DNA of 64,000 bases from Erwinia piriflorinigrans CFBP 5888 (lineage in GTDB: Bacteria > Pseudomonadota > Gammaproteobacteria > Enterobacterales > Enterobacteriaceae): the NCBI RefSeq assembly GCF_001050515.1, contig NZ_CAHS01000014.1:186001-250000 (forward strand), in the 5' to 3' direction. Positions 32,990-41,159 of the stretch are shown here, one piece after another. Each line of letters starts with the position of its first letter. The stretch's first letter is position 1. A program made the position numbers and the translations under genes. The notes beneath the pieces were generated by a model. It did no database searches. It worked only from the letters and a program-made list of their open reading frames with translations, and was not told the origin of the DNA.

Positions 32990-32999
32990 GTCCGATTAG
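32981..32999. promoter_or_regulatory. FadR-binding site of fabA
   Basis: The minus strand reads CTAATCGGACTTGTTCAGC, differing from my recollection of the E. coli fabA FadR site at one position. FadR activates fabA from this position. It also overlaps the stop codon of the upstream Lon-like gene (32,996-32,998). Confidence 0.75.
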
Positions 33000-34759
33000 C
33001 TTCGATTAAACCAGTTTAGCCAGCGCAGAGGCCAGGGACGGTGCCGGGCATCCTGCAAGGTAATTTGCGCTATGCGCTCTTGTATCGCCTGGAGCAGGCA
33101 AGCTCCTTGCTCCTTATGCCACTCTTTGCCGGTCAAAAGCGGCAGGGCTTCATCAACGCTGGATACCGCCCAAAGATGGAATTTACCGTCGCGCACAGCA
33201 TCGACAACGTCTTGCTGTAAGGAAAGATGACGAACGTTGGCCGCCGGGATGATGACGCCCTGATTGCCGTTAAGCGTGCGCAGGTTACAGATGTGGAAGA
33301 AACCTTCAATTTTTTCATTCACTCCGCCTACCGGCTGTACGCGACCGAACTGATCGACGGAGCCGGTCACCGCAATCTGCTGGTTGATCGGCTGCAACGC
33401 AAGGGCGCTGATAAGCGCACAGAGCTCGGCAAGCGAGGCGCTGTCGCCGTCGACTTCTGAATAAGATTGTTCAAATACCAGTGAGGCTGAAAACGGCAGC
33501 TGTTGCTCAAGCTCTAACTCGGCCATTAGCCAGGACTGCATGATCATCATGCCTTTTGCATGAATATTTCCGCCTAGCTCGGCCTTACGCTCTACATCCG
33601 TGAATTCACCATCACCCGCGTGCACCACACAGCTGATACGCGAAGGTTCACCAAATGCGCGCGGATGGCCGGGAAACTCCAACACTGACAGGGCGTTAAT
33701 CTGACCAATCATTTCGCCTTCAGTTTCAATCAGGATTTGTTCCTGTAGAATTTCGTCGCGCATCCTGTCTGACAGGAAGCCCTCACGCCATTCACGCGTG
33801 CTCAGGGCGTCCTGTAGGTTTTGCGCACTCAGCGCGGAGTCCTCACTGTATAGCGCGGCGTCCTGAAGCTGGCGTCCGATCCATTCAGGATCCAGCGGAA
33901 GCGTATCCTGGTCGCCGGTATAACGCGCGGCTTCGCGGATTAATACGGGCCAGAAATCGGTAGCCGGGGCAGGGCAGTCCAGACTTTCTGCGACGCTCTG
34001 TACCCATATCCGCCAGTGGTTGATATCTTCATCATCGACCAGCTGAATATTATCTTCGAACTCGCTGTACAGTGACACGTTGGCCAGTTCAGGTTCCATA
34101 TCCTGGAAATCAGCCAGGGCATCGCGCTCACCGATCAGAACCAGTCGAAACTGCATCGGCATTGACGGAATGTCCAGCGGCAGCGGGCGGGTTTCGTCCT
34201 GTGAATGCCACTCAAATCGCTGATTAACCATGATTTGTTTCAGGCGCAGCCACATTAACGGCTGGGCAAGCAGGGTGCGCAGAGAAAGGATCAGCACCCC
34301 GCCATTGGCTTGATGCACTAAACCAGGTGAAAGGGCCAGGGTTGAATGATGGATGCGCACGCAGCCAAAAAGCTGCTCAGGTTCGATCCAGCCAGCCTGA
34401 TGCACCCCTCCCTCGCTGGCGAAGTTATCCCCTGCTGCTTGCGCCGCATGCCAGCTTACCTCGCGCTCTGTAACCTGGTAGCGGCCACCGTACAGCATCG
34501 CCGCACCGTCTTGATTTTCTTCTGCCATTGCAGAAACTATATTCTGCAGCAAAGAAAGGTATGTGGGGCTCTCAGGACTTTTGACCAGCATCAGCGGTAC
34601 TTTAGCCCGGGTTTGCAGTAACAGATTCAGGCCGTTGCATAGCCGTGCCTGCACGACCGCAAGGCAACCTGAATCGGCAGCAGGTGCCGTCAGGGGCAGA
34701 TGCTGAAAACGTTCGGTATCGGGCTGTAGGGCGCGCCACTCTAATCGGTAGTTGGTCAA
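32996..34759 (-). CDS. ycbZ: Lon-like protease (YcbZ/LonB family)
   Basis: The 587-residue Lon-family serine protease has a degenerate N-terminal AAA-like part and a clear Lon proteolytic domain. The Ser-Lys dyad is Ser440 (EVDGDSASLAE) and Lys483 (VGGVNEKIEGF), separated by 43 residues as in Lon. I chose TTG 34759 (LTNYRLEWRAL) because it aligns residue for residue with the E. coli start. Upstream in-frame ATGs lie at or before a TATAAT at about 34,793-34,798, the ATG at 34,795 overlapping it, so they are unlikely to be translated. Physiological substrates are unknown to me. The 3' end overlaps the FadR site of fabA. Confidence 0.9.
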   Translation of the reverse strand: MTNYRLEWRALQPDTERFQHLPLTAPAADSGCLAVVQARLCNGLNLLLQTRAKVPLMLVKSPESPTYLSLLQNIVSAMAEENQDGAAMLYGGRYQVTEREVSWHAAQAAGDNFASEGGVHQAGWIEPEQLFGCVRIHHSTLALSPGLVHQANGGVLILSLRTLLAQPLMWLRLKQIMVNQRFEWHSQDETRPLPLDIPSMPMQFRLVLIGERDALADFQDMEPELANVSLYSEFEDNIQLVDDEDINHWRIWVQSVAESLDCPAPATDFWPVLIREAARYTGDQDTLPLDPEWIGRQLQDAALYSEDSALSAQNLQDALSTREWREGFLSDRMRDEILQEQILIETEGEMIGQINALSVLEFPGHPRAFGEPSRISCVVHAGDGEFTDVERKAELGGNIHAKGMMIMQSWLMAELELEQQLPFSASLVFEQSYSEVDGDSASLAELCALISALALQPINQQIAVTGSVDQFGRVQPVGGVNEKIEGFFHICNLRTLNGNQGVIIPAANVRHLSLQQDVVDAVRDGKFHLWAVSSVDEALPLLTGKEWHKEQGACLLQAIQERIAQITLQDARHRPWPLRWLNWFNRS

Positions 34760-34943
34760 AGTTATCGTATTTTCTGAAATGAATAAAAGCGGCATTATAC
34801 GCGATTTCAGCCCGTTAAGCACCGTACACATGCGCTTAGCACTGTTCTGATTGCACAATCATCTGCTGGGATCTGTTTTCTTTGCGGCCACATGAAAAAA
34901 AACTGTTATTCTTAAACTGTTATATGGTCAGCATGAGATCCCG

Positions 34944-35396
34944 ATGAAATATCAGCAACTGGAAAATCTTGAAAGCGGCTGGAAATGGAAATACCTGGTC
35001 AAAAAACACCGGGAAGGTGAATTGATCACGCGCTATATCGAGTCAAGTGCGGCCCAGGCCGTCGTCGATGAACTGCTACTTATGGAGAATCGGCCGGTTG
35101 ATGTGTTGCAGTGGATAAATCTGCACATCAATCCGATGCTGGAAAACCGTATGAAGCAGACTATTCGTGCGCGGCGTAAGCGCCATTTCAATGCAGAGCA
35201 TCAGCACACCCGCAAAAAATCAATAGATTTGGAATATTTGGTGTGGCAGCGCCTGGCTGCGCTGGCTCAACGGCGAGACAGTACGCTATCTGAAACAATC
35301 GTGCAGCTCATTGAAGATGCAGAGCGTAAAGAGCAATATGCCAACCAAATGTCGTCATTGAAGCACGACTTACAGGCTATCCTCGGTAAATCTTAG
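34944..35396 (+). CDS. matP: Macrodomain Ter protein MatP
   Basis: The 150-residue DNA-binding protein has an N-terminal four-helix part and a C-terminal ribbon-helix-helix plus coiled coil ([39 protein letters not shown]). MatP binds matS sites in the terminus macrodomain and excludes MukBEF from it. Length is as in E. coli. It is divergent from the Lon-like gene and convergent with ompA. Confidence 0.96.
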   Translation: MKYQQLENLESGWKWKYLVKKHREGELITRYIESSAAQAVVDELLLMENRPVDVLQWINLHINPMLENRMKQTIRARRKRHFNAEHQHTRKKSIDLEYLVWQRLAALAQRRDSTLSETIVQLIEDAERKEQYANQMSSLKHDLQAILGKS

Positions 35397-35444
35397 AGCA
35401 AAAACGGATGGTGAATGTGCTGTAGTGCGTTTGCTTAGGCAATA

Positions 35445-35471
35445 AAAAACCCCGCATGAGCGGGGTTTTTT
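35445..35471. terminator. Bidirectional terminator between matP and ompA
   Basis: AAAAAACCCCGC-ATGA-GCGGGGTTTTTT is a perfect stem with A and T runs on its two sides, so it can end both convergent transcripts. Confidence 0.92.
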
Positions 35472-35485
35472 CAAAGCGGAGCGAC

Positions 35486-36553
35486 TTAAGCCTGTGGCTG
35501 AGTCACAACGTCCTTGATGCCTTTAACTTCGATTTCTACACGACGGTCTGGACCCAGGCAGTCGATCAGAGCTTTACGAGCCTTCACGCTGTCACAGGTG
35601 TTGCCAGTAACAGGGTTAGATTTACCCTCGCCACGTGCAGAGATCTTGTTAGCAGGGATGCCTTTAGAAACGAGGTAATCCACTACAGACTGAGCACGTT
35701 TCTCTGACAGTTTCTGGTTGTACTGCTCTGAACCGATACGGTCAGTGTAGCCCAGAACAACAACAGAACCATCTTTAGGATCCAGATTGCTCAGCTGGGT
35801 GTACAGCTGATCCAGAGCCTGCTGACCTTCTGGCTTCAGAGAAGCTTTGTTGAAAGTGAACAGCACGTCAGATTTCAGAGTGAAACGCTTGGTTTCAACA
35901 ACTGGAGCTGGAGCTGGAGCCGGAGCAACAACTGGTGCTACGTCATCCTGACCGAAACGGTAGGAAACGCCAACGCTCAGCATTGAGTTATCAGGACGCG
36001 TACCAACGGTACCTGCATCACCGATGTTGTTAACCCACTGGTAGTCCAGACGGGTTGCCCAGTTTTTGGTCAGTGCATATTCAACACCAACGGCTGCCAG
36101 TGGAGAAACACCGGTGTCGTGGTTACTGATGCGGCCGTAGGTTGGGTTGGTCTGAGTTGCGTCAGCGCGCCATACCATACCACCCAGACGGGTGTACACG
36201 TCCAGATCGTCAGCAATTGGGTAGCTTAACTTAGCTGCCAGCTGAACGCCCTGTGCCTTGAAAGCACCGTTGGTTTCGTTGCCTTTGTTAGGCATACGGC
36301 CCAGCCAGTCATAACCCAGCTCGAAACCGAGGTATTGATTAGCCTGATAACCAAGGAATGCACCAGCACCCAGTTGGCTTTCGTGGGTTGGGCCATCGTT
36401 GTTTTGGTAACCGTTACCGTAGTAACCAGTATCATGGTACTGAGACCAACCCAGCTTACCACCGGTGTACCAGGTGTCATCTTTAGGGGCGGCCTGCGCT
36501 ACGGTAGCGAAGCCAGCCAGTGCCACTGCAATTGCGATAGCTGTCTTTTTCAT
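35486..36553 (-). CDS. ompA: Outer membrane protein A
   Basis: The 355-residue protein has a signal peptide ([21 protein letters not shown]) and an N-terminal eight-strand barrel. A proline-rich hinge ([15 protein letters not shown], about 208-222) leads to a C-terminal OmpA/MotB peptidoglycan-binding domain ([25 protein letters not shown]). Two cysteines near the end ([17 protein letters not shown]) fit the known disulfide. It links the outer membrane to peptidoglycan. The leader is long (about 127 nt), as for the very stable E. coli ompA mRNA. Confidence 0.98.
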   Translation of the reverse strand: MKKTAIAIAVALAGFATVAQAAPKDDTWYTGGKLGWSQYHDTGYYGNGYQNNDGPTHESQLGAGAFLGYQANQYLGFELGYDWLGRMPNKGNETNGAFKAQGVQLAAKLSYPIADDLDVYTRLGGMVWRADATQTNPTYGRISNHDTGVSPLAAVGVEYALTKNWATRLDYQWVNNIGDAGTVGTRPDNSMLSVGVSYRFGQDDVAPVVAPAPAPAPVVETKRFTLKSDVLFTFNKASLKPEGQQALDQLYTQLSNLDPKDGSVVVLGYTDRIGSEQYNQKLSEKRAQSVVDYLVSKGIPANKISARGEGKSNPVTGNTCDSVKARKALIDCLGPDRRVEIEVKGIKDVVTQPQA

Positions 36554-36686
36554 TTTTGCGCCTCGTTATCATCCAAATAGGCAATGAGCTTAAAATTAGC
36601 TCTTTGGTTTAATCCTTCGCCGGGTTGTAAAGCTCGATTATGACTCTTCCAAAAAATGGAGGTTATTGAGCACCCTGGCGAGCTAA

Positions 36687-36714
36687 AGTCTACAACGTAC
36701 CAGCAAACTTACAA
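36687..36714 (-). promoter_or_regulatory. Candidate ompA promoter with long leader
   Basis: On the minus strand TTGTAA (36714-36709), 16-nt spacer, TAGACT (36692-36687). Initiation near 36,680 would give a leader of about 127 nt, close to the 133 nt known for E. coli ompA. The leader has several short inverted repeats. The rest of the 36,554-36,902 gap is AT-rich upstream DNA with no gene. Confidence 0.6.
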
Positions 36715-36902
36715 GTGCGATGTGACGATGCTCGGTAAAAAAAAGAGGCTTCAGACATAAAATTTAACATTTGAGGGTGAATTTTTTGCTAAAAAAGGAG
36801 TCACGTGGGGTCACTAAATCGTTGTTACGCCGCGCCCAGACTAAATTTGTTGCATGAAGAGGGCTTGTTGAAAAAAAAATTTAGGAAAATTCTCGTTTTT
36901 AC

Positions 36903-37409
36903 TTAATGATACAAACTTGATTGAATTTTTAACCCATTCAGAGGTCTTGACGAGGGTAAAACACGGCATTCAGAACGCATAATCAGCCCCAATGCCTGGC
37001 CGGACTTCGCCGCCTGCTGCAAACGCTGGCGTTCTGATACAGATATTTCGTCTGCCAGCCAACCTAAAACGACACTATAGTTCCCTGTCTGTAATGCTTT
37101 GATCATCGCTTCTACCGTGGTGATGGTGTCGCAACAAGGAGACTGCATCACTTTATCCAAGGGAAGGCCAGAACGCAGTAACCAGTCACGGCTAAGTTTT
37201 TGTTGTGGTGTTAACCATAACTGCCAGCGAGACTGCGTACCCAGTTGCTGCAATAGTGGCAGCAGCAGTAGCTGAGTCATACCGGGATGATCCTCATTAT
37301 AAATCAGTTCGCTAATTAAGCCGTTGGCACAAACAGGTGAAATGATCGCCGGTGTGGAAACGTGCTGAGTGCGTTTAACAGATTGAGTTTTTAATGAATG
37401 AGTACGCAT
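36903..37409 (-). CDS. sulA: SOS cell division inhibitor SulA
   Basis: The 168-residue protein carries the FtsZ-contact core [34 protein letters not shown] and the C-terminal [12 protein letters not shown] tail that targets it to Lon. It blocks FtsZ polymerisation after DNA damage. ATG 37409 was preferred over a GTG five codons upstream, for length and because the LexA box is close. The N-terminal 30 residues are divergent, as is usual in SulA. Confidence 0.95.
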   Translation of the reverse strand: MRTHSLKTQSVKRTQHVSTPAIISPVCANGLISELIYNEDHPGMTQLLLLPLLQQLGTQSRWQLWLTPQQKLSRDWLLRSGLPLDKVMQSPCCDTITTVEAMIKALQTGNYSVVLGWLADEISVSERQRLQQAAKSGQALGLIMRSECRVLPSSRPLNGLKIQSSLYH

Positions 37410-37431
37410 AATGTCTTCGCCCACCAGTTGA

Positions 37432-37447
37432 CTGTATGGATATACAG
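37432..37447 (-). promoter_or_regulatory. LexA box (SOS operator) of sulA
   Basis: CTGTATGGATATACAG matches the CTGT-N8-ACAG LexA consensus. It sits 23 bp upstream of the sulA start and overlaps a TATACT -10 box on the minus strand. Confidence 0.92.
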
Positions 37448-37734
37448 TATAGTGCTATTGAGCAAAGATCAACCTCAATCTTGCTGTACGCCGAGTCGAA
37501 AATTCATTATGTCAATCACACCTCACTCATCATGATCAGGCTGTATCGGGTTGGGCGTGCCTGCATGCGAATTTTAAGCAGCGGGCAGATAACAACTTTC
37601 TTCTGCCGACAGATGAATGAATAAATAGCTTTGCCGATATTGCGCGAGCTACCAAAATATTTCACAGCCGCCGAATGTTTTTTCGTAGCATCTCGCAAAA
37701 TCATAATGTAAACCGGCCAGACGTGAATTTTTCA

Positions 37735-37784
37735 TTGAACCCTTAATCAAGATTGCATACTTTTTAACTCTCTAATTCAGAGAG
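37735..37784 (+). promoter_or_regulatory. Candidate sxy promoter and leader hairpin
   Basis: TTGAAC (37735-37740), 17-nt spacer, TACTTT (37758-37763). Immediately after, CTCTCT-AATTC-AGAGAG (37768-37784) can fold into a hairpin at the 5' end of the transcript; sxy leaders in other bacteria control translation by structure. The rest of the 412-bp sulA-sxy gap (37,410-37,821) has no credible gene. Confidence 0.5.
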
Positions 37785-37821
37785 ATAAAGACGAATTTTC
37801 TAATCGATACAGGGAGAGATC

Positions 37822-38451
37822 ATGGACAGTTCAAGACGTAAGACAGAAGAAGCTAAACAGCGGTTGGCCCAGCTTGGCGAGGTCAAATCACGGACTCAGT
37901 TTGGAGGTTATTCCCTGTCTGTGGGGGAAACCGTTTTTGCGGTAGTGGCGGAAGGTGAACTCTATCTGCGGGCCTGTGAGCAGATACAGCCTTATATCAC
38001 AGAACGCAAAATGGAAGCTTTAAGTCTGAATAAACGTGGCGTGTCGGTGGATCTTAATTATTACCGAGTTGATCGGTCACTGTGGTCTGATGACGACCTG
38101 TTACTTTCGTTCTCACAGATCTGTCTGCTGGGAGCGCAAAAACAGCAGCAGGAACGGCGAAAAAACCGGAGACTTAAGGATTTACCCAATATCGGCATTC
38201 GTATGGAAATGCTGTTGCGTCAGGTAGGTGTTTCCAGTATCGAGATGCTGAAAGAGCAAGGGGCTAAGAGCTGTTGGCTCCGGTTGCACGCATGTAATAA
38301 ACATGTGGGACTAACCGTTTTGCTTGCACTACAGGGGGCCATTGCCGGGCAGCACTACGAAGTGCTGCCACTGGCAGTAAAGGAAGAGCTGCGCAGCTGG
38401 TTTAGCCGTTACGGTCAGCAGGAGGAAAATATAATGCATTCAGGGAACTAG
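37822..38451 (+). CDS. sxy: Competence regulator Sxy/TfoX
   Basis: The 209-residue protein has an N-terminal TfoX domain (RTQFGGYSLSVGETVFAVVAEGELYLRACEQ) and a C-terminal TfoX helical domain (LKDLPNIGIRMEMLLRQVGVSSIEMLKEQGAKSCWLRL). With CRP it activates competence-type CRP-S promoters. GGGAGAG precedes the ATG. Its TAG stop overlaps the convergent yccS stop in the four bases CTAG. Confidence 0.94.
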   Translation: MDSSRRKTEEAKQRLAQLGEVKSRTQFGGYSLSVGETVFAVVAEGELYLRACEQIQPYITERKMEALSLNKRGVSVDLNYYRVDRSLWSDDDLLLSFSQICLLGAQKQQQERRKNRRLKDLPNIGIRMEMLLRQVGVSSIEMLKEQGAKSCWLRLHACNKHVGLTVLLALQGAIAGQHYEVLPLAVKEELRSWFSRYGQQEENIMHSGN

Positions 38452-40580
38452 TCGTGCAAAGAGAGATCGCTTTTTAGTCGGGCAATCTCTGGTAAAAGAG
38501 CCACCAGCAGACCCATCTGCTGTAGAACCAGTGGCTCTTTCGTTTCTGTATCAGCTTCGCTCTGCTGAAGGCATGCTGCCAGGTTATCCATCATCTTTTT
38601 CGCTTTGCTATCATCTGCATTTGCTAAGTTCAGGATATTGTTGACATAGCTTACGGCATCATCCATCAGTCGCAGCAGAGCGTCATTTTCCAGCTTTTCA
38701 CGGTGCGCTCCCAGCGCAGATATGTAGCTGAGAAATGAATGATTGAGGCATAGCAGTCGGAAAGCCTCATCACGCACAGCCCGATCTGTTTTGTTCTCTA
38801 CCGACAAATTGGATACTACTGAGGCTAGCTCTGCATCACCATTGTGGGCATCGCGTCGTGCAATACGATAATCCAGACGGTTATCCTTGCCCTGGTGATA
38901 TTGCAGCCGAACCGCCTCCAGATAACGGCAGTTTGCCTTCAACGTGCGATCGGCCACAGCCGTAAGCCGCCGAAAGCGCCAGTCAGGCCAGATAAACGTC
39001 ACCGCCAGCCAGGCGATGCCGCAGCCGATAAGCGTATCTACAATTCGCGGTAATGCCACTTCGAAACCTTCGCCGAGCAGATTGAAACATAATAACACCA
39101 GCAGGGTGATGAACATCGTGGCATGTGCATACTGAACGTGGCGGAATGCGAAGAACAGCACGCCGGAGGCAACGATTAATATCAGTTGACCTTCAACCGA
39201 AGGCACCAGCCATAGTAGGGGTAATCCCAGCGCAATCCCCGCCAGGGTGCCAATGATGCGCAGCGCAAGGCGACGACGGGTGGCGCTGTAGTTTGGTTGG
39301 CAGACAAACAAGCTGGTCAACAATATCCAATACCCGTGCTGAAGGCCGGTGATTTGTATCAACGCATAACCCGTACACAGCAAAAGTGAAAGTCGTGTCG
39401 CATGACGAAACAGCGGTGACTCCGGACTAAGATGACGGCTGAGGCGCAGACGGATATCACTCCAACCCGTCAGACCCTCATTGGACAGCGTATGGTTCTG
39501 CTGTGTGTTCGCCTCGGCCAGAATCTGCTCGGATTCGATGGTTGCCAGCTGGGCATCAATGGCTTTTAAATTGTTCAACAGGTAATTCATTGCTTTAACT
39601 TCAGGGCCGCCGGGCTGCTTGCTCATCAGGCGATGCAGGGCAGCCTGCAAATTGGCAAAGACTCTCTCAAAATGAGCGCTATGATGATAAGTTTCGCGTC
39701 GCAGAATGGTGCGCGAAAGCTGGTGGCAGGCTTGGGCCTGTAGCGTCAGCAGGCGCTGAAAGCGAAACAGGATATCGCTTGTTCCCCATGTTTCACGCAG
39801 CACCTGATACTGGACATGGGATGAGCTGGCCCGCTCATGGATATCCTGTGCAACGAAATAATAGTGAAGAGTGCGGCGAGTGCCACGTTGGCCACGGTCA
39901 CCCCGCAACCGCGACTGGATCGAGGCTTTAGCCTGATTCAATTGTGTAACCAGCTGGCTATTGGCCATTGCCATATCAACCAGCGTTTGACGATCGTCCT
40001 CTCCCAGGTCGGGGTCAAACAGGTTGGCCTTGGCTTCCAGGTAACCTGCCAGCTGGGAAAAGCAGCGTGATATGCTCTCTTGGAGCGGGCGGATAGGGAA
40101 TAACAGATGCCCGGCCAACGTTAGCAGATTATACCAAATGGCACCCAGCAGTAGCAGGGCAGGTTGCAGATACCACTGAGGGAACAGGTTAATTCCCAGC
40201 ATGGTATAGATAGCGATCAGCAGTGCGCCGAACGCGATGGTGGCATAGCGTGGGCCGAGGGCTCCAAGCAAAATAAACCCCCAGCTGGACACAGCAAGCC
40301 CGGCGATAAACAGCCAGGGATGGGGGAATAACAGCTCAACCGAAACGGAAGCAATACAGAAACAGATCAGCGTAATAATAAGATTACGCAGTCTGCCACT
40401 CAGGCGGTCGTCCAGATCGGTCAGTGCAGCTGCTACCACCCCCAGGGTCAGGGGAATAGTCCATGTAATCTGATGCAACCACCAGGGCATAAGGGTGGTT
40501 CCAGCCAGTGCCAGGGTAATACGAATATTGTAGAGCCAGGCACTGTTAAAAGCGCGCTGGCGCAAGTTGTCAAACATCAT
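38448..40580 (-). CDS. yccS: YccS family inner-membrane protein (FUSC domain)
   Basis: The 710-residue membrane protein has two blocks of hydrophobic helices (about 20-165 and 385-520), each followed by a cytoplasmic helical part. This is the fusaric-acid-resistance-like (FUSC/YccS) architecture also seen in aromatic-acid efflux components. Its substrate is unknown. It is downstream of yccF with 9 bp between them, so the two are probably one transcript. Confidence 0.92.
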   Translation of the reverse strand: MMFDNLRQRAFNSAWLYNIRITLALAGTTLMPWWLHQITWTIPLTLGVVAAALTDLDDRLSGRLRNLIITLICFCIASVSVELLFPHPWLFIAGLAVSSWGFILLGALGPRYATIAFGALLIAIYTMLGINLFPQWYLQPALLLLGAIWYNLLTLAGHLLFPIRPLQESISRCFSQLAGYLEAKANLFDPDLGEDDRQTLVDMAMANSQLVTQLNQAKASIQSRLRGDRGQRGTRRTLHYYFVAQDIHERASSSHVQYQVLRETWGTSDILFRFQRLLTLQAQACHQLSRTILRRETYHHSAHFERVFANLQAALHRLMSKQPGGPEVKAMNYLLNNLKAIDAQLATIESEQILAEANTQQNHTLSNEGLTGWSDIRLRLSRHLSPESPLFRHATRLSLLLCTGYALIQITGLQHGYWILLTSLFVCQPNYSATRRRLALRIIGTLAGIALGLPLLWLVPSVEGQLILIVASGVLFFAFRHVQYAHATMFITLLVLLCFNLLGEGFEVALPRIVDTLIGCGIAWLAVTFIWPDWRFRRLTAVADRTLKANCRYLEAVRLQYHQGKDNRLDYRIARRDAHNGDAELASVVSNLSVENKTDRAVRDEAFRLLCLNHSFLSYISALGAHREKLENDALLRLMDDAVSYVNNILNLANADDSKAKKMMDNLAACLQQSEADTETKEPLVLQQMGLLVALLPEIARLKSDLSLHD

Positions 40581-40589
40581 CGTGGTTAT

Positions 40590-41036
40590 TCAACGAAAAC
40601 GCGCACGGGCATTGGCCTCACGCGCTGCCCGCGCTACCTCAACCGACACGACGCGGCGACCCACTGGCCACAGTGCGATGGTGGCAATTTTGAAATTGGC
40701 GATACCCACAGGTATACCGATGATGGTTAAGCACTGCGCAATACCCGCCATTATGTGCGTAACGCATAGCCACCAACCGAAAAAAACCAGCCAGAGAATG
40801 TTCAGCAAAGTCCCGCCGGAGTTCAGCAATGCATTTTTACCCGTGGGATTTAACTCATCAACGTGTACTGCTTCGTTACCGTAAGGAACCAAAGACAGTT
40901 TGGTAATTTCCCAGCAAGAACGCGTGAGCGGTAAGGTAAAGATGAAGATGATGGTGACAACCGTTGCCAGCAGCCAGCCGAGAGTGGTGATAAAACCACC
41001 CAACACAAAATTCAGAACATTCAATACTGTGCGCAT
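40590..41036 (-). CDS. yccF: YccF inner-membrane protein
   Basis: The 148-residue protein has two YccF domains, each with hydrophobic helices (NFVLGGFITTLGWLLATVVTIIFIF; LNILWLVFFGWWLCVTHIMAGIAQCLTIIGIPVGI). Function is not established. The frame is open to 41,291, but ATG 41036 (MRTVLNVLNFV) matches the E. coli start and length, and the longer version would overlap divergent helD. It is probably the first gene of yccF-yccS. Confidence 0.93.
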   Translation of the reverse strand: MRTVLNVLNFVLGGFITTLGWLLATVVTIIFIFTLPLTRSCWEITKLSLVPYGNEAVHVDELNPTGKNALLNSGGTLLNILWLVFFGWWLCVTHIMAGIAQCLTIIGIPVGIANFKIATIALWPVGRRVVSVEVARAAREANARARFR

Positions 41037-41159
41037 GGCAGGAGATTCCTCTTTAAAATGGTCTAATTTATTGATTGTACCTCGTTCAGGCGCGGTAGAG
41101 GTATACTGCAACCAGTTAAACTGTTTGATGATTAAATTAACCGCAGCCAGGGCATCGGA

